Below, in pieces: positions 30,375 through 37,883 of a stretch of DNA of 41,655 bases. The stretch is from Planctomycetota bacterium (GTDB taxonomy: Bacteria > Planctomycetota > Phycisphaerae > Phycisphaerales > Phycisphaeraceae). Position 1 is the stretch's first letter, and every line of letters begins with the position of its first letter. The stretch spans positions 1 to 41,655 of the forward strand of contig JAPLMQ010000296.1 in NCBI GenBank assembly GCA_026386955.1. Reading direction: 5' to 3'. The notes under the pieces were generated by a model. That model was not told where the DNA came from, did no database searches, and was given only the letters and a program-made list of their open reading frames with translations. The translations under genes were made by a program, and so were the position numbers.

Positions 30375-31709
30375 CTACCGCTTCATCGCCGCGTGGATCG
30401 CCTTGCGCCGTCCCGCGAGGTCGAAAAGGGCTTCCTGGTTGCCCTGCAAAATCCGCCGCGCGATCGCCATCGCCTGTGGTTCGGCGAGGTAGCCGTCCGC
30501 CACCTCCCGCTCCAGCGTGCGGGTGAGCCAGAGGCGGGTCTGCTGCGCGTAGGCCACGCCGCGGGTGGGCCAGAAGGTGTCGCCGCCGTGGGCGAGGAGC
30601 TTGTTGATCGGCACGCTGTGGATGAACCGGCGGACGAACTCCATGACGGAGTAGGGGTCGATCGACCAGGCCCAGCAGAGGTCGACGAAGGCGTTGGGGA
30701 AATGCTTCGCCAGCGCGGCCATCTCGGCGTGGTACGGGTAGGCGATGTGCATCAGCACGAAGTTCGTGCCGGGGTGGGCGATGAGCAGGTCGCAGAGGTG
30801 GCCCGCGGGGATGCGCGAGGTCTGCATGTAGCCCGAGCCGGCGTAGTAGCCGGTGTGGATCTTGAAGGGCAGGCGGTGTTTTGCGCAAAGTTCTGCCACG
30901 CGGTCGATGCACCAGTCGCCCAAGCAGAGGCGCGTCTCGGTGTCGACGCTCTTGGGGTCGCGCAGCACGGCCCAGAGGGCACGCTGGGCCTGGGCGTCGG
31001 TCCGCTTGCTCCAGGCGAGCGTGCGCCCGTAGGCGTGCTGGCTCTTCACGGCGATGGCGATCGGGCCGTATTTCGCGAAGAGGGCCGCGAGGGCCTCGCG
31101 CAGGGAGGCGATGTCGTGCACGCGCACGCCGGTGGCCTCGAAGAGCGGCCCGGGCTCGACGTTGCCCGAGGCGAAGCCGACGACGGAGAGGTCGTAGAGG
31201 AAGAAGTCCGGGCCCGAGGCGTCGGGCAGGCAGGCCCAGACGAAGTCGTCGACCTGGATGTGGTCGAGGCGGGCGACGTCGCGCAGCAGGGTGAGGCGTT
31301 GCCCGGGCTTGCGGAAGGCGTCGAGCTTGGGCTGGGCGTCGCGCATGGCGCGGGGGGTGATCTCGTCGATGCCGTAGAGCTCGCGGGCGTGGAGTCGCAC
31401 GGCCTCGCCGTAGCCGGTGAACTGCGCGAGCTTCCAGGCCTCGGCGACCAAGGCCCAGCGCTCCTCGAGCGTGCCCGTGGCGGGGTTGAAGGCGCGGTCG
31501 ATGTCGGAGTTGCTCGCGCCGGCGACGTTGAGGTCGGCCCGCTCGTAGAGGCTGAAGAGGTCGACGAGCACGTCGCGCGGCCCGCCTCCGAGCGAGCCCA
31601 CGCCGGGGTCGTTGGCGTGTTTGTTGAGCCAGGCCTCCTCCTTGATCTGGTGCTCGTGCGTGTTGTGGATGCGCAGGTCGTGGATGAGCCGGGCGAGGTC
31701 GGTGGGCAT
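30375..31709 (-). CDS. Amidohydrolase-superfamily enzyme, uronate-isomerase-like
   Basis: This is a 444-residue TIM-barrel metal-dependent hydrolase or isomerase. The first metal motif is HNTHEH near residues 15-20. Later are VKSQHAYGR, with a Lys that could be carbamylated or ligand-binding, LPFKIHTGYYAG with His, LMHIAYPYH with a His, and LLAHGGDTFWPTRGV, which carries the terminal metal-binding Asp. This order and the GGDTFWP wording match amidohydrolase-2 and glucuronate-isomerase-like proteins. The substrate is not evident; a sugar acid or lactone fits the neighbouring carbohydrate genes. The start ATG 31709 gives MPTDLARLIHDLRIHNTHEH. A decayed second copy of its 5' part lies at 35024-35162. 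The stop is TAG. Confidence 0.83.
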   Translation of the reverse strand: MPTDLARLIHDLRIHNTHEHQIKEEAWLNKHANDPGVGSLGGGPRDVLVDLFSLYERADLNVAGASNSDIDRAFNPATGTLEERWALVAEAWKLAQFTGYGEAVRLHARELYGIDEITPRAMRDAQPKLDAFRKPGQRLTLLRDVARLDHIQVDDFVWACLPDASGPDFFLYDLSVVGFASGNVEPGPLFEATGVRVHDIASLREALAALFAKYGPIAIAVKSQHAYGRTLAWSKRTDAQAQRALWAVLRDPKSVDTETRLCLGDWCIDRVAELCAKHRLPFKIHTGYYAGSGYMQTSRIPAGHLCDLLIAHPGTNFVLMHIAYPYHAEMAALAKHFPNAFVDLCWAWSIDPYSVMEFVRRFIHSVPINKLLAHGGDTFWPTRGVAYAQQTRLWLTRTLEREVADGYLAEPQAMAIARRILQGNQEALFDLAGRRKAIHAAMKR

Positions 31710-32216
31710 GGTGGGGCCGGGGAGGGGGTGAGGGGCGAGGTCGACGTGCCTCCCGGGGCGCGGCTGATTTTAGGGCCATTCCCAAAGTGATGGAATCCCC
31801 TGTCCACATCCCCCGCGCCCAACGAGGCGGCGTGCTGAATCACGCATCGTGCCGATGGACACGGCTCCGTGTGTTGAGGCGGCCGGAGACGACGCGGATG
31901 ACCGGAATGGTGCGGATGGCGTCCAAGGCCGCATCAGCGCGAGCGGCCAGAGTTTCGAGATCGCCAACGAGCGGAGCGCCATGTCGGTCGCTAGAATGTC
32001 CCGCGGACTCTCATCTCTGTAGACGCACACCAGGCCACTCGACACATTTGATCCATCGACATGGGTTGCGGCTGGGTGTATTCTCGAAATCGGGGCTGAA
32101 GCGGGCGTGTCGGCTCGCGTCTCCGAGCAGCGGCCAGCCGTCTTCGCGACGTCTGACGTCGGTGGACGGAGCCGATCCTGAAACTCGGTTCGCCTGCTCG
32201 TTGAAGGAGGAATCTT
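31710..32216. other. Divergent intergenic region
   Basis: About 500 bases between two divergent genes. The left ~50 bases (31738-31770) match sequence downstream of the beta-helix gene (35144-35180). From about 31800 the composition is less GC-rich. A short leftward frame encoding DRHGAPLVGDLETLAAR looks protein-like but has no start or family that I recognise, and may be a gene remnant. No promoter is clear. Confidence 0.35.
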
Positions 32217-34904
32217 GTGATCGAGTTCCGATGTGCCTGTGGGCAGAAGTACCGGTTATCACCCACCTACGGGGGCAAGTCGATCCGATGCAAGAAGTGC
32301 GGAGCGGCGGCGCAGGTGCCCAAGGCGCCCGTGGAAGACGATTCGCCGATGTCGGCTCTGGCCGCGCTGCAAGCCGCATCCTTCCCGGAACCTTCGGCAC
32401 GCACGACTCCCCCAGCAAGACCGAAAGCCCCGAGCGGTCCTCGAAAATCAAAGTCGCCAACCCCTGGCTCGAAGGCGCCGAGTCCAATCCCGGCCGGGCG
32501 GCAGTCAGGCGCCGACAAACCCAAGGCCCGCTCTCGCCCGTTGTTGGGGCTGATCGCCGGCGGGGCCCTGGTCATTCTGGCGGGGGCGGGCGGACTGGGA
32601 TTCTGGTTCGTGGGCTCGCCGTCGTCGAATCCCAAGCAGGCGTCCGCGAAGGGCGCGCCACCGGAGGCCGCCACGGAATCGTCCGCGGCCGTCGTGCTGG
32701 CCAAGGCGACCGCGCCACCCGAAGCCTCCGAGCCCAAGGAAGCCTCTGCCGACAGCGGCAAGGGCGACGTTTCCGCAGCGGTCGCTCCGGCCGCCCCGAC
32801 CAAGCTCGCGGAGGCCTCCTCCGGCTCCGGCACCAGCCCGAGCGAACCCAGCAGGATGGTCTCGCCGATCAACTCCGTGCAGACCATCGTGTTTGTTTCA
32901 CAGGCAGGCGACGACAAGGCGCCGGGCACGGAACAACAGCCGCTGGCGACACTGGCCGCCGCGCGCGACGCGGTTCGCCGCTTGAGGAAGCAGGGCGCTG
33001 CCGGTGCGATCGATGTCGTGGTCAAGCCCGGCATCATCCGCATGACGGAGCCCCTGGTGCTGGAGCCCGAGGACTCGGGCACGGCGACCGGTCCGACCAC
33101 CTACCGCGCGGCGCCGGGCGGCACGGTGACGCTGAGCGGCGGCGTGCCGATCACCGGCTGGAAGAGGCGCGAAGGCGACCTATGGGTGGCCCCGGTTCCC
33201 GCCGAGTTGGATTTTCGCCTGCTGCGGGTGGGCGAGCGCTGGGCGACCCGCGCTCGGCATCCCAATTTTGACGCGAAGAACCCGCTGGCCGGGGGCTGGC
33301 TCTTCGCCGACGCCATCACGCCCGCGCCGGCGATGGGGCAGCCGACGACCTTCATGAAGTTCCGCGGCAACGATGTGCCCGCCTACGTGGACCTCTCCGG
33401 CTCCGAGGTGCACATCTTCATCGCCTGGGGCTGGGTCAACGCGATTGTGCCCATCGGCAAGATCGACCCGGCGCAGCACCGCATCGACTTTGCCGGCAAG
33501 GGCGCCAGCCAGGATGCCCGCGCCGGCAATCGCTACTTCATCGAGAACGTCCGCGAGGCGCTGGACGCGCCCGGTGAGTGGTTCCTCGACAAGGCCAAGC
33601 GCGAGGTGCTCTACATCCCCGACAATCCAAGCTTCGCCGGCGATGCGTCCGTGACGGTCGTCGCGCCGCGGCTGGATCACCTGATCCGCTGCGCGGGCGA
33701 CCGCGCCGCCGGCAAGTTCGTCGAGCACGTGCGCTTCACGGGCTTCCAGTTCACCGACACGACGCACAACCTGCACGAGGATTACTACACGCCCAATGAT
33801 GCCTGCATCCGGCTGTCGTTCGCCAGGGACGTCGAGGTCCGCGGCTGCGCGTTCAGTTGGTGCGCCGGCTACGCGATGAAGCTGGGCGATCGTGCCGAGC
33901 AGTGCGTCCTGGCGGAATGCAAGCTCGAGCACATGGGCATGGGCGGCGTGGTCATGCAGGGCGGCACCCAGGACCAGGCGCACCATTGCTCGGTGGTGGC
34001 CAATCGGATGGAGCATCTGGGCTTGATCTACAAACACGTGGCGGGCGTCTACGTCACGTCGGGCAGCGACCACTACATCGCCCACAACCGCATCGCCGAC
34101 ATGCCGCGCTACGCCATCTCGCTCAAGAGCCAGGGCGTGGACAACCTGGCCCATCGCAACGTGGTGGAGTTCAACGACATCAGCCACGCCAACATGGAGA
34201 CCAGCGACACCGGCGCGATCGAGAGCCTTGGTTATGAACGCCAGCCCAGCGGCAACGTCTTCCGCCACAACCGAATCCTCGACACCATTGGCATGGACAC
34301 CACCGACGAGGGCAAGATCCAGACGCCCCATTTCAGTTGGGGCATCTACCTCGACGACGGCAGCAGTGGGACCTCGGTGTACGGCAACATCGTCGCCCGC
34401 ACCACCACCGGCGGCATCTGCGTCCACGGCGGCAAGGACAACGTCTTCGAGAACAACATCCTGGTGGACGGCCGCGATCGGCAGATTCACCTGCATCCCG
34501 AGCGCGACCCGATGAGCGGGAACCGTTTCGTCCGCAACATCGTCGCCTACTCCCGGCCGGAGGCGGAGGTGTTCTATCTGTTCCAGGCGTGGAAAAAAGG
34601 CCAGCAGGGCCGATTCGCCGAAAGCGATTTCAACCTGTTCTGGCTCACCGCGGGCGACCTCAAGACGTTGGGCACCAAGAACACGCCCAACGGTCCGTTC
34701 GCGGGCTGGCTGGGGGCGGGGTTCGACAAGAACTCGAAGATCGCCGACCCCAAGTTCGTGGACCCCGCCAAGGACGACTACCGATTGTCGCCCGATTCGC
34801 CGGCGCTGGCGCTGGGTTTCAAGCCGATTCCGGTCGACCTGATCGGGCCGGACGGCTGGACCAAACGTGGTTCGCCGTTGAAGGCAGAGGCGGCGGCGCG
34901 GTGA
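32217..34904 (+). CDS. Zinc-ribbon, transmembrane, right-handed beta-helix protein
   Basis: This 895-residue protein has three parts. Residues 1-30 form a zinc ribbon with Cys6, Cys8, Cys25 and Cys28 (CxC...CxxC). A Pro/Ser/Lys linker leads to a membrane helix at about 109-132. After another linker of ~90 residues, the parallel beta-helix domain starts near TIVFVSQAGDD and PLATLAAARDAVRRL, the pattern of pectate-lyase-like proteins. It continues through many short Asn/Gly-rich coils such as SGSDHYIAHNRIADM and VYGNIVARTTTGGI. The polarity (Zn ribbon inside, beta-helix outside) is inferred. The GTG start has AAGGAGG 6 bases upstream, which fixes it. Substrate is unknown but a polysaccharide is likely. 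The gene is bracketed by direct repeats from the amidohydrolase 5' region. Confidence 0.88.
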   Translation: MIEFRCACGQKYRLSPTYGGKSIRCKKCGAAAQVPKAPVEDDSPMSALAALQAASFPEPSARTTPPARPKAPSGPRKSKSPTPGSKAPSPIPAGRQSGADKPKARSRPLLGLIAGGALVILAGAGGLGFWFVGSPSSNPKQASAKGAPPEAATESSAAVVLAKATAPPEASEPKEASADSGKGDVSAAVAPAAPTKLAEASSGSGTSPSEPSRMVSPINSVQTIVFVSQAGDDKAPGTEQQPLATLAAARDAVRRLRKQGAAGAIDVVVKPGIIRMTEPLVLEPEDSGTATGPTTYRAAPGGTVTLSGGVPITGWKRREGDLWVAPVPAELDFRLLRVGERWATRARHPNFDAKNPLAGGWLFADAITPAPAMGQPTTFMKFRGNDVPAYVDLSGSEVHIFIAWGWVNAIVPIGKIDPAQHRIDFAGKGASQDARAGNRYFIENVREALDAPGEWFLDKAKREVLYIPDNPSFAGDASVTVVAPRLDHLIRCAGDRAAGKFVEHVRFTGFQFTDTTHNLHEDYYTPNDACIRLSFARDVEVRGCAFSWCAGYAMKLGDRAEQCVLAECKLEHMGMGGVVMQGGTQDQAHHCSVVANRMEHLGLIYKHVAGVYVTSGSDHYIAHNRIADMPRYAISLKSQGVDNLAHRNVVEFNDISHANMETSDTGAIESLGYERQPSGNVFRHNRILDTIGMDTTDEGKIQTPHFSWGIYLDDGSSGTSVYGNIVARTTTGGICVHGGKDNVFENNILVDGRDRQIHLHPERDPMSGNRFVRNIVAYSRPEAEVFYLFQAWKKGQQGRFAESDFNLFWLTAGDLKTLGTKNTPNGPFAGWLGAGFDKNSKIADPKFVDPAKDDYRLSPDSPALALGFKPIPVDLIGPDGWTKRGSPLKAEAAAR

Positions 34905-35023
34905 TGCAAGGCCATGGTTGAAGGCACTCGCATTGAGGACGTGGGGTTCTTCCCATTCACGGCGCCCCGGGCTCGATGCCGTGGGAGAGCCTCCTCTCGC
35001 AGTCGAGCGCCGTGGGCCTCCAC

Positions 35024-35162
35024 GCCTCGGCGACCAAGGCCCAGCGCTCCTCGAGCGTGCGGCTGGCGGGGTTGGAGGCGCGGTCGAGGTCGGCGTTGCT
35101 CGCGCCGGCGACGTTGAGGTCGGCCCGCTCGTAGAGGCTGAATAGGTCGACGTGCCTCCCGG
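35024..35162 (-). pseudogene. Decayed 5' fragment of the amidohydrolase gene
   Basis: Bases 35024-35152 match 31438-31566 of the amidohydrolase gene with scattered substitutions. The match then jumps to 31738-31756 and continues outside the gene. Exactly 180 bases, including the start codon, are missing between two copies of AGGTCGACG. The leftward translation keeps VDLFSLYERADLNVAGASN and LEERWALVAEAW. It has no start codon and no complete domain. The surrounding 34905-35247 holds nothing else that I recognise. Confidence 0.85.
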
Positions 35163-35247
35163 ACGGGTTTGATTTTGCCGGTCCAGCGTCGCGGCGCATC
35201 AGGCTTGGTCGTCGTGAGGGGCTTCGGCGTCGTCCTGCCCGCCGCGC

Positions 35248-35916
35248 TCACCCAAACCAGGCCGACGCCTTGTCGGCGGGCAGGGGGATGTTCGCGCCGA
35301 TCCAGCGGGCCCAGCGGTCGAGCCCCGCGTGGTTCAGGAGCGAGCACTCAAAGCGGCGGTCGGCCGGCGGCGGCTCGGGCGCCGGGGCGCGGCGGGCGAG
35401 GTCGGTCTTGTTCAGCACCGCGGCGTCGAAACGTGCGGGGGAGGCCAAGGGGATGCGCGTCGTGGGCTCGTCGGTGTCGGGGCTCGACATGGCGACATGC
35501 AGGACGCGCGGGATGACGGACCAGAAGGGGGCGAGCGTGGGGCTGATGTTCTCGGTGAAGAGCACGTCGAGCCCGCGGACGTCGAGTTCGTGGAGCGCGG
35601 CGAGGAGCCGGCCGAGGTCGGTGCAGGGCGAGCGGGATTCGGGGATCTCCACCACACGGCCGGCTTGATGGGCGCGGTCCACGCTGAAGACGAGGCATTG
35701 GGCGTCGTGGCGGGCGACTCCGCCGCAGATCAGCGCCCCGGCCCGCACGCCCGGGCCGAGCATCGACAGGCTCGTGGCGATCAACGAGGTCTTTCCGCAG
35801 CCGCGCGGGCCGACGATGTTGACGGCCGTGAAGTGCGTGTCGCGGAGCAGGTGGTCGAGCTGTTCGGAGAGCTTCCTGACCTTGTCGTCGCAGGGAACGG
35901 CGCATTTGCATCCCAT
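35248..35916 (-). CDS. HypB-like metallochaperone GTPase, orphan and divergent
   Basis: This 222-residue P-loop GTPase belongs to the G3E/SIMIBI group near HypB and UreG. HypB loads nickel into [NiFe] hydrogenase. The N-terminus MGCKCAVPCDD recalls the Cys-rich metal site of HypB. Walker A is GPRGCGKTS, the segment VLFTENISP replaces the family's ENVGNLVCP, and LNKTDL is the guanine motif. The metal-binding GxCH segment of HypB is here SPCTDLGR, keeping Cys but losing His. No hydrogenase, hypA or urease gene is visible. GGAGGT lies 6 bases before ATG. It is the last gene of the leftward stress-type cluster. It could serve another metal enzyme or a different GTP-dependent role. Confidence 0.75.
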   Translation of the reverse strand: MGCKCAVPCDDKVRKLSEQLDHLLRDTHFTAVNIVGPRGCGKTSLIATSLSMLGPGVRAGALICGGVARHDAQCLVFSVDRAHQAGRVVEIPESRSPCTDLGRLLAALHELDVRGLDVLFTENISPTLAPFWSVIPRVLHVAMSSPDTDEPTTRIPLASPARFDAAVLNKTDLARRAPAPEPPPADRRFECSLLNHAGLDRWARWIGANIPLPADKASAWFG

Positions 35917-36081
35917 GGCGTGACCTCCGTGGAAGGACGTGGGACCGGTTCGGACTCATCCGGGGCGGGCTTGCGCCCCGGCAAGGGTGGCCAAAAAGCG
36001 AGCCGCGGCCGTGGCCCCGCGACCTGTGGGGTCTGCGGACCACAAGGATCTCCTCTCCGTTCAAGTCGCGGCTCGGATGAA

Positions 36082-36576
36082 TCAAACCTTCGCGGCGAAA
36101 CGCTTGGCTCCGAAGGGCTTGAGCTCCCGGACCTTGACGCTGGGCACGACCAGGACCGGCCAGCGGGAATGATGGACGATCTGGTTGCAGGTGCTGCCCA
36201 GGAGCAGCCGGCCGAACAATCCGTGGCCGTGCGAGCCTACGACGATCATGTCGGGCTCGATGCGCGAGGCCTCCTCGAGGACGGCAGTGGAGGGCTGGGA
36301 GCCATCGACCACGACGGTGGCGACTTTGATGCCGAACTCGGACTCCAGCCGGGCCTGCTCGCGCTGCATCTGGACGATGGCGGCCTTGCGCATCTCCGGG
36401 AGCATGTCCGGGACGGGCATCGCGGGCGCGAACTCGCCGTAGCTCACCGGGGTGGGCGGGACGACGACGTGGATGAGCGTCAGCCCCGCCTTGGTCGCCT
36501 GCGCGAGTTCGACGGCGGCGTCGAGCACCGGCGCGGTGACGGGGGAGAAGTCGATGCAGGCCAGGATGCGCTTCAT
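36082..36576 (-). CDS. Universal stress protein, UspA family
   Basis: This 164-residue cytoplasmic protein has the Usp fold with an ATP-binding site. The N-terminal MKRILACIDFS and TLIHVVVP strands are standard. The nucleotide motif G-x2-G-x9-G-S/T is present as GSHGHGLFGRLLLGST, followed by WPVLVVP. The C-terminal ~15 residues (VRELKPFGAKRFAAKV) are an extension of the usual end. It is leftward, 30 bases after the PNPOx-like gene start on the same strand, so it is probably part of the same cluster. Such proteins commonly belong to hypoxia or dormancy regulons, which agrees with the upstream PAS regulator. Confidence 0.9.
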   Translation of the reverse strand: MKRILACIDFSPVTAPVLDAAVELAQATKAGLTLIHVVVPPTPVSYGEFAPAMPVPDMLPEMRKAAIVQMQREQARLESEFGIKVATVVVDGSQPSTAVLEEASRIEPDMIVVGSHGHGLFGRLLLGSTCNQIVHHSRWPVLVVPSVKVRELKPFGAKRFAAKV

Positions 36577-36606
36577 GGTTCCGCCCTCGTCATGGGTTCG
36601 TGCGGG

Positions 36607-37122
36607 TCAGGTCTTGGACGCCGGGATCGGGATGGCGTGGGAGGTGAAGATCCCCAACCGCGGGCTGATCAGGTCGATGTGGTCGATGACGGTCTCGATG
36701 GCGGCGTAGGTGGTCTCCTCGGAGCCGGTGAGCGAGGCCATGGCGTAGCTGCGCGTGGCGTGCATGAGGGGGACCCAGGCGACCTCGCGGTTGTACATGG
36801 ACTCGCGGGTGGGCAGGACGGTGGCCTTGCCGACGAGGGTGACGACGTCGTGGTGGTTCGGGCTGGTGAAGACCCAGCAGACGCGCGGGTCGGCGCTGAT
36901 CTCCTGCAGTTTGCGGGCGTGGCTGTCGGTGAGGGCGAAGAGCCTTCCGATGCCATGGTCGCCGACGGCGGCGAGCATCCAGCGGGCCCGGGGTCCGCCG
37001 TGGGCGGAGATGGTGGTGAAGAGGCCAAGGGGGTTTTCCCTCACGACGGAGTCGGCGATGCGGGCCAGTTCGGCCTCGGAGATGTTCCGGGGGTTGTCGG
37101 TCTCGGGTCGCTCGAACTTCAT
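36607..37122 (-). CDS. Pyridoxamine-5'-phosphate-oxidase-fold flavoprotein (paralogue 1)
   Basis: This 171-residue split-barrel protein probably binds FMN (or F420/haem). It has RENPLGLFTTISAHGGPRAR, ADPRVCWVFTSPNH and VVTLVGKATVL, the strand order of the general-stress or PNPOx-like family. The C-terminal half ends SPRLGIFTSHAIPIP. It is about 40% similar by eye to the next gene (37204-37719), and the two lie in tandem 81 bases apart. True PNPOx enzymes have a C-terminal substrate-binding segment that I do not see, so this is likely a redox or stress protein and not a vitamin B6 enzyme. It is in the leftward cluster with Usp and HypB-like. Confidence 0.82.
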   Translation of the reverse strand: MKFERPETDNPRNISEAELARIADSVVRENPLGLFTTISAHGGPRARWMLAAVGDHGIGRLFALTDSHARKLQEISADPRVCWVFTSPNHHDVVTLVGKATVLPTRESMYNREVAWVPLMHATRSYAMASLTGSEETTYAAIETVIDHIDLISPRLGIFTSHAIPIPASKT

Positions 37123-37203
37123 GGCGGTCTCCTGTGGCGGGCGGTGGGCTTGTGCGCGGCGGAACGGTGCGGCGCGCGGCCCCTGCCAAGGGACTCGCGC
37201 GGG

Positions 37204-37719
37204 TCATCCGCCCGCCGCCGGCTGGTAGAAGGGCACCGGGTGGGGGGTGTAGATCCCCAGGCGGGGGCTGACGATCTCGATGCCGCGGGTGGCGGTGAGC
37301 AGCGCGACGAAGTTGGACTCCGCCGTGTTGGTCAGCGCGTTCATCGCGTACTGCTGCGTGGCCTCCATCAGCGGCCGCCAGCTCTCCTCGACGGCGTCGA
37401 GCGTCGGCAGGGCGACCGCGGAACCGGTGATCGTCACGACATCTTCGTGCTTCGGGCCGGTGAAGACCCAGCATACCGCTGGATTCGCGCGGATGTCCCT
37501 GAGCTTCCGGGAGTGCCGCCCGGTCAGGGCGTAGAGCCCGCAGAGCCCGTGCCCGGCGGGGATGGCGACCATCCAGCGCGACCGCGGGACCTCGTCTTCG
37601 TCGACGGTGGTGAACAGGGCCAGCGGGTTGTGGGCGACGATCCCCTCGGCGATCCGCAGCAGTTCGTGCCCCTCGAGGGGGGCGTCGATGCGGCGGGTCT
37701 TGGTGCGGACGGTTTTCAT
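37204..37719 (-). CDS. Pyridoxamine-5'-phosphate-oxidase-fold flavoprotein (paralogue 2)
   Basis: This is the first of the two tandem split-barrel proteins, 171 residues. It shows VAHNPLALFTTVDEDEVPRSR, ANPAVCWVFTGPKHEDVVTI and SPRLGIYTPHPVPF, matching its neighbour segment by segment. The conserved R-x-RWM before a strand and the CWVFT core are in both. It is preceded by a 164-base gap that holds a perfect 20-bp palindrome at 37772-37791, so this is probably the promoter region of the four-gene leftward cluster. The gene upstream on the same strand encodes the PAS-LuxR regulator. Function is probably flavin-dependent reduction or stress protection, by family. Confidence 0.82.
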   Translation of the reverse strand: MKTVRTKTRRIDAPLEGHELLRIAEGIVAHNPLALFTTVDEDEVPRSRWMVAIPAGHGLCGLYALTGRHSRKLRDIRANPAVCWVFTGPKHEDVVTITGSAVALPTLDAVEESWRPLMEATQQYAMNALTNTAESNFVALLTATRGIEIVSPRLGIYTPHPVPFYQPAAGG

Positions 37720-37771
37720 GGCGGGTGCCTTGCCTTTGGATGCTTCGGGCCGATGTCCCGGTTCGACGGGT

Positions 37772-37791
37772 CAGGTCGATGCATCGACCTG
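37772..37791. promoter_or_regulatory. Perfect 20-bp palindrome, candidate operator
   Basis: CAGGTCGATGCATCGACCTG is a perfect palindrome without a spacer. It lies 53-72 bases upstream of the split-barrel gene start, in the gap after the PAS-LuxR gene. It is too short of a loop to be a terminator and fits a dimeric regulator site. Confidence 0.55.
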
Positions 37792-37883
37792 CGCATCACC
37801 TTAAGGCGCGCGGCCCGGGCCCGATATGAGGGGTTCCATGTAAGGGTTTTCACCTACGCCGCGGCGCGCAGGCCGCGCGGAGG

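Noticed and set aside
31770..32045. Small leftward gene in the amidohydrolase/beta-helix gap
   Set aside because: No SD, no recognisable family, and competing frames look equally protein-like; at most a remnant.
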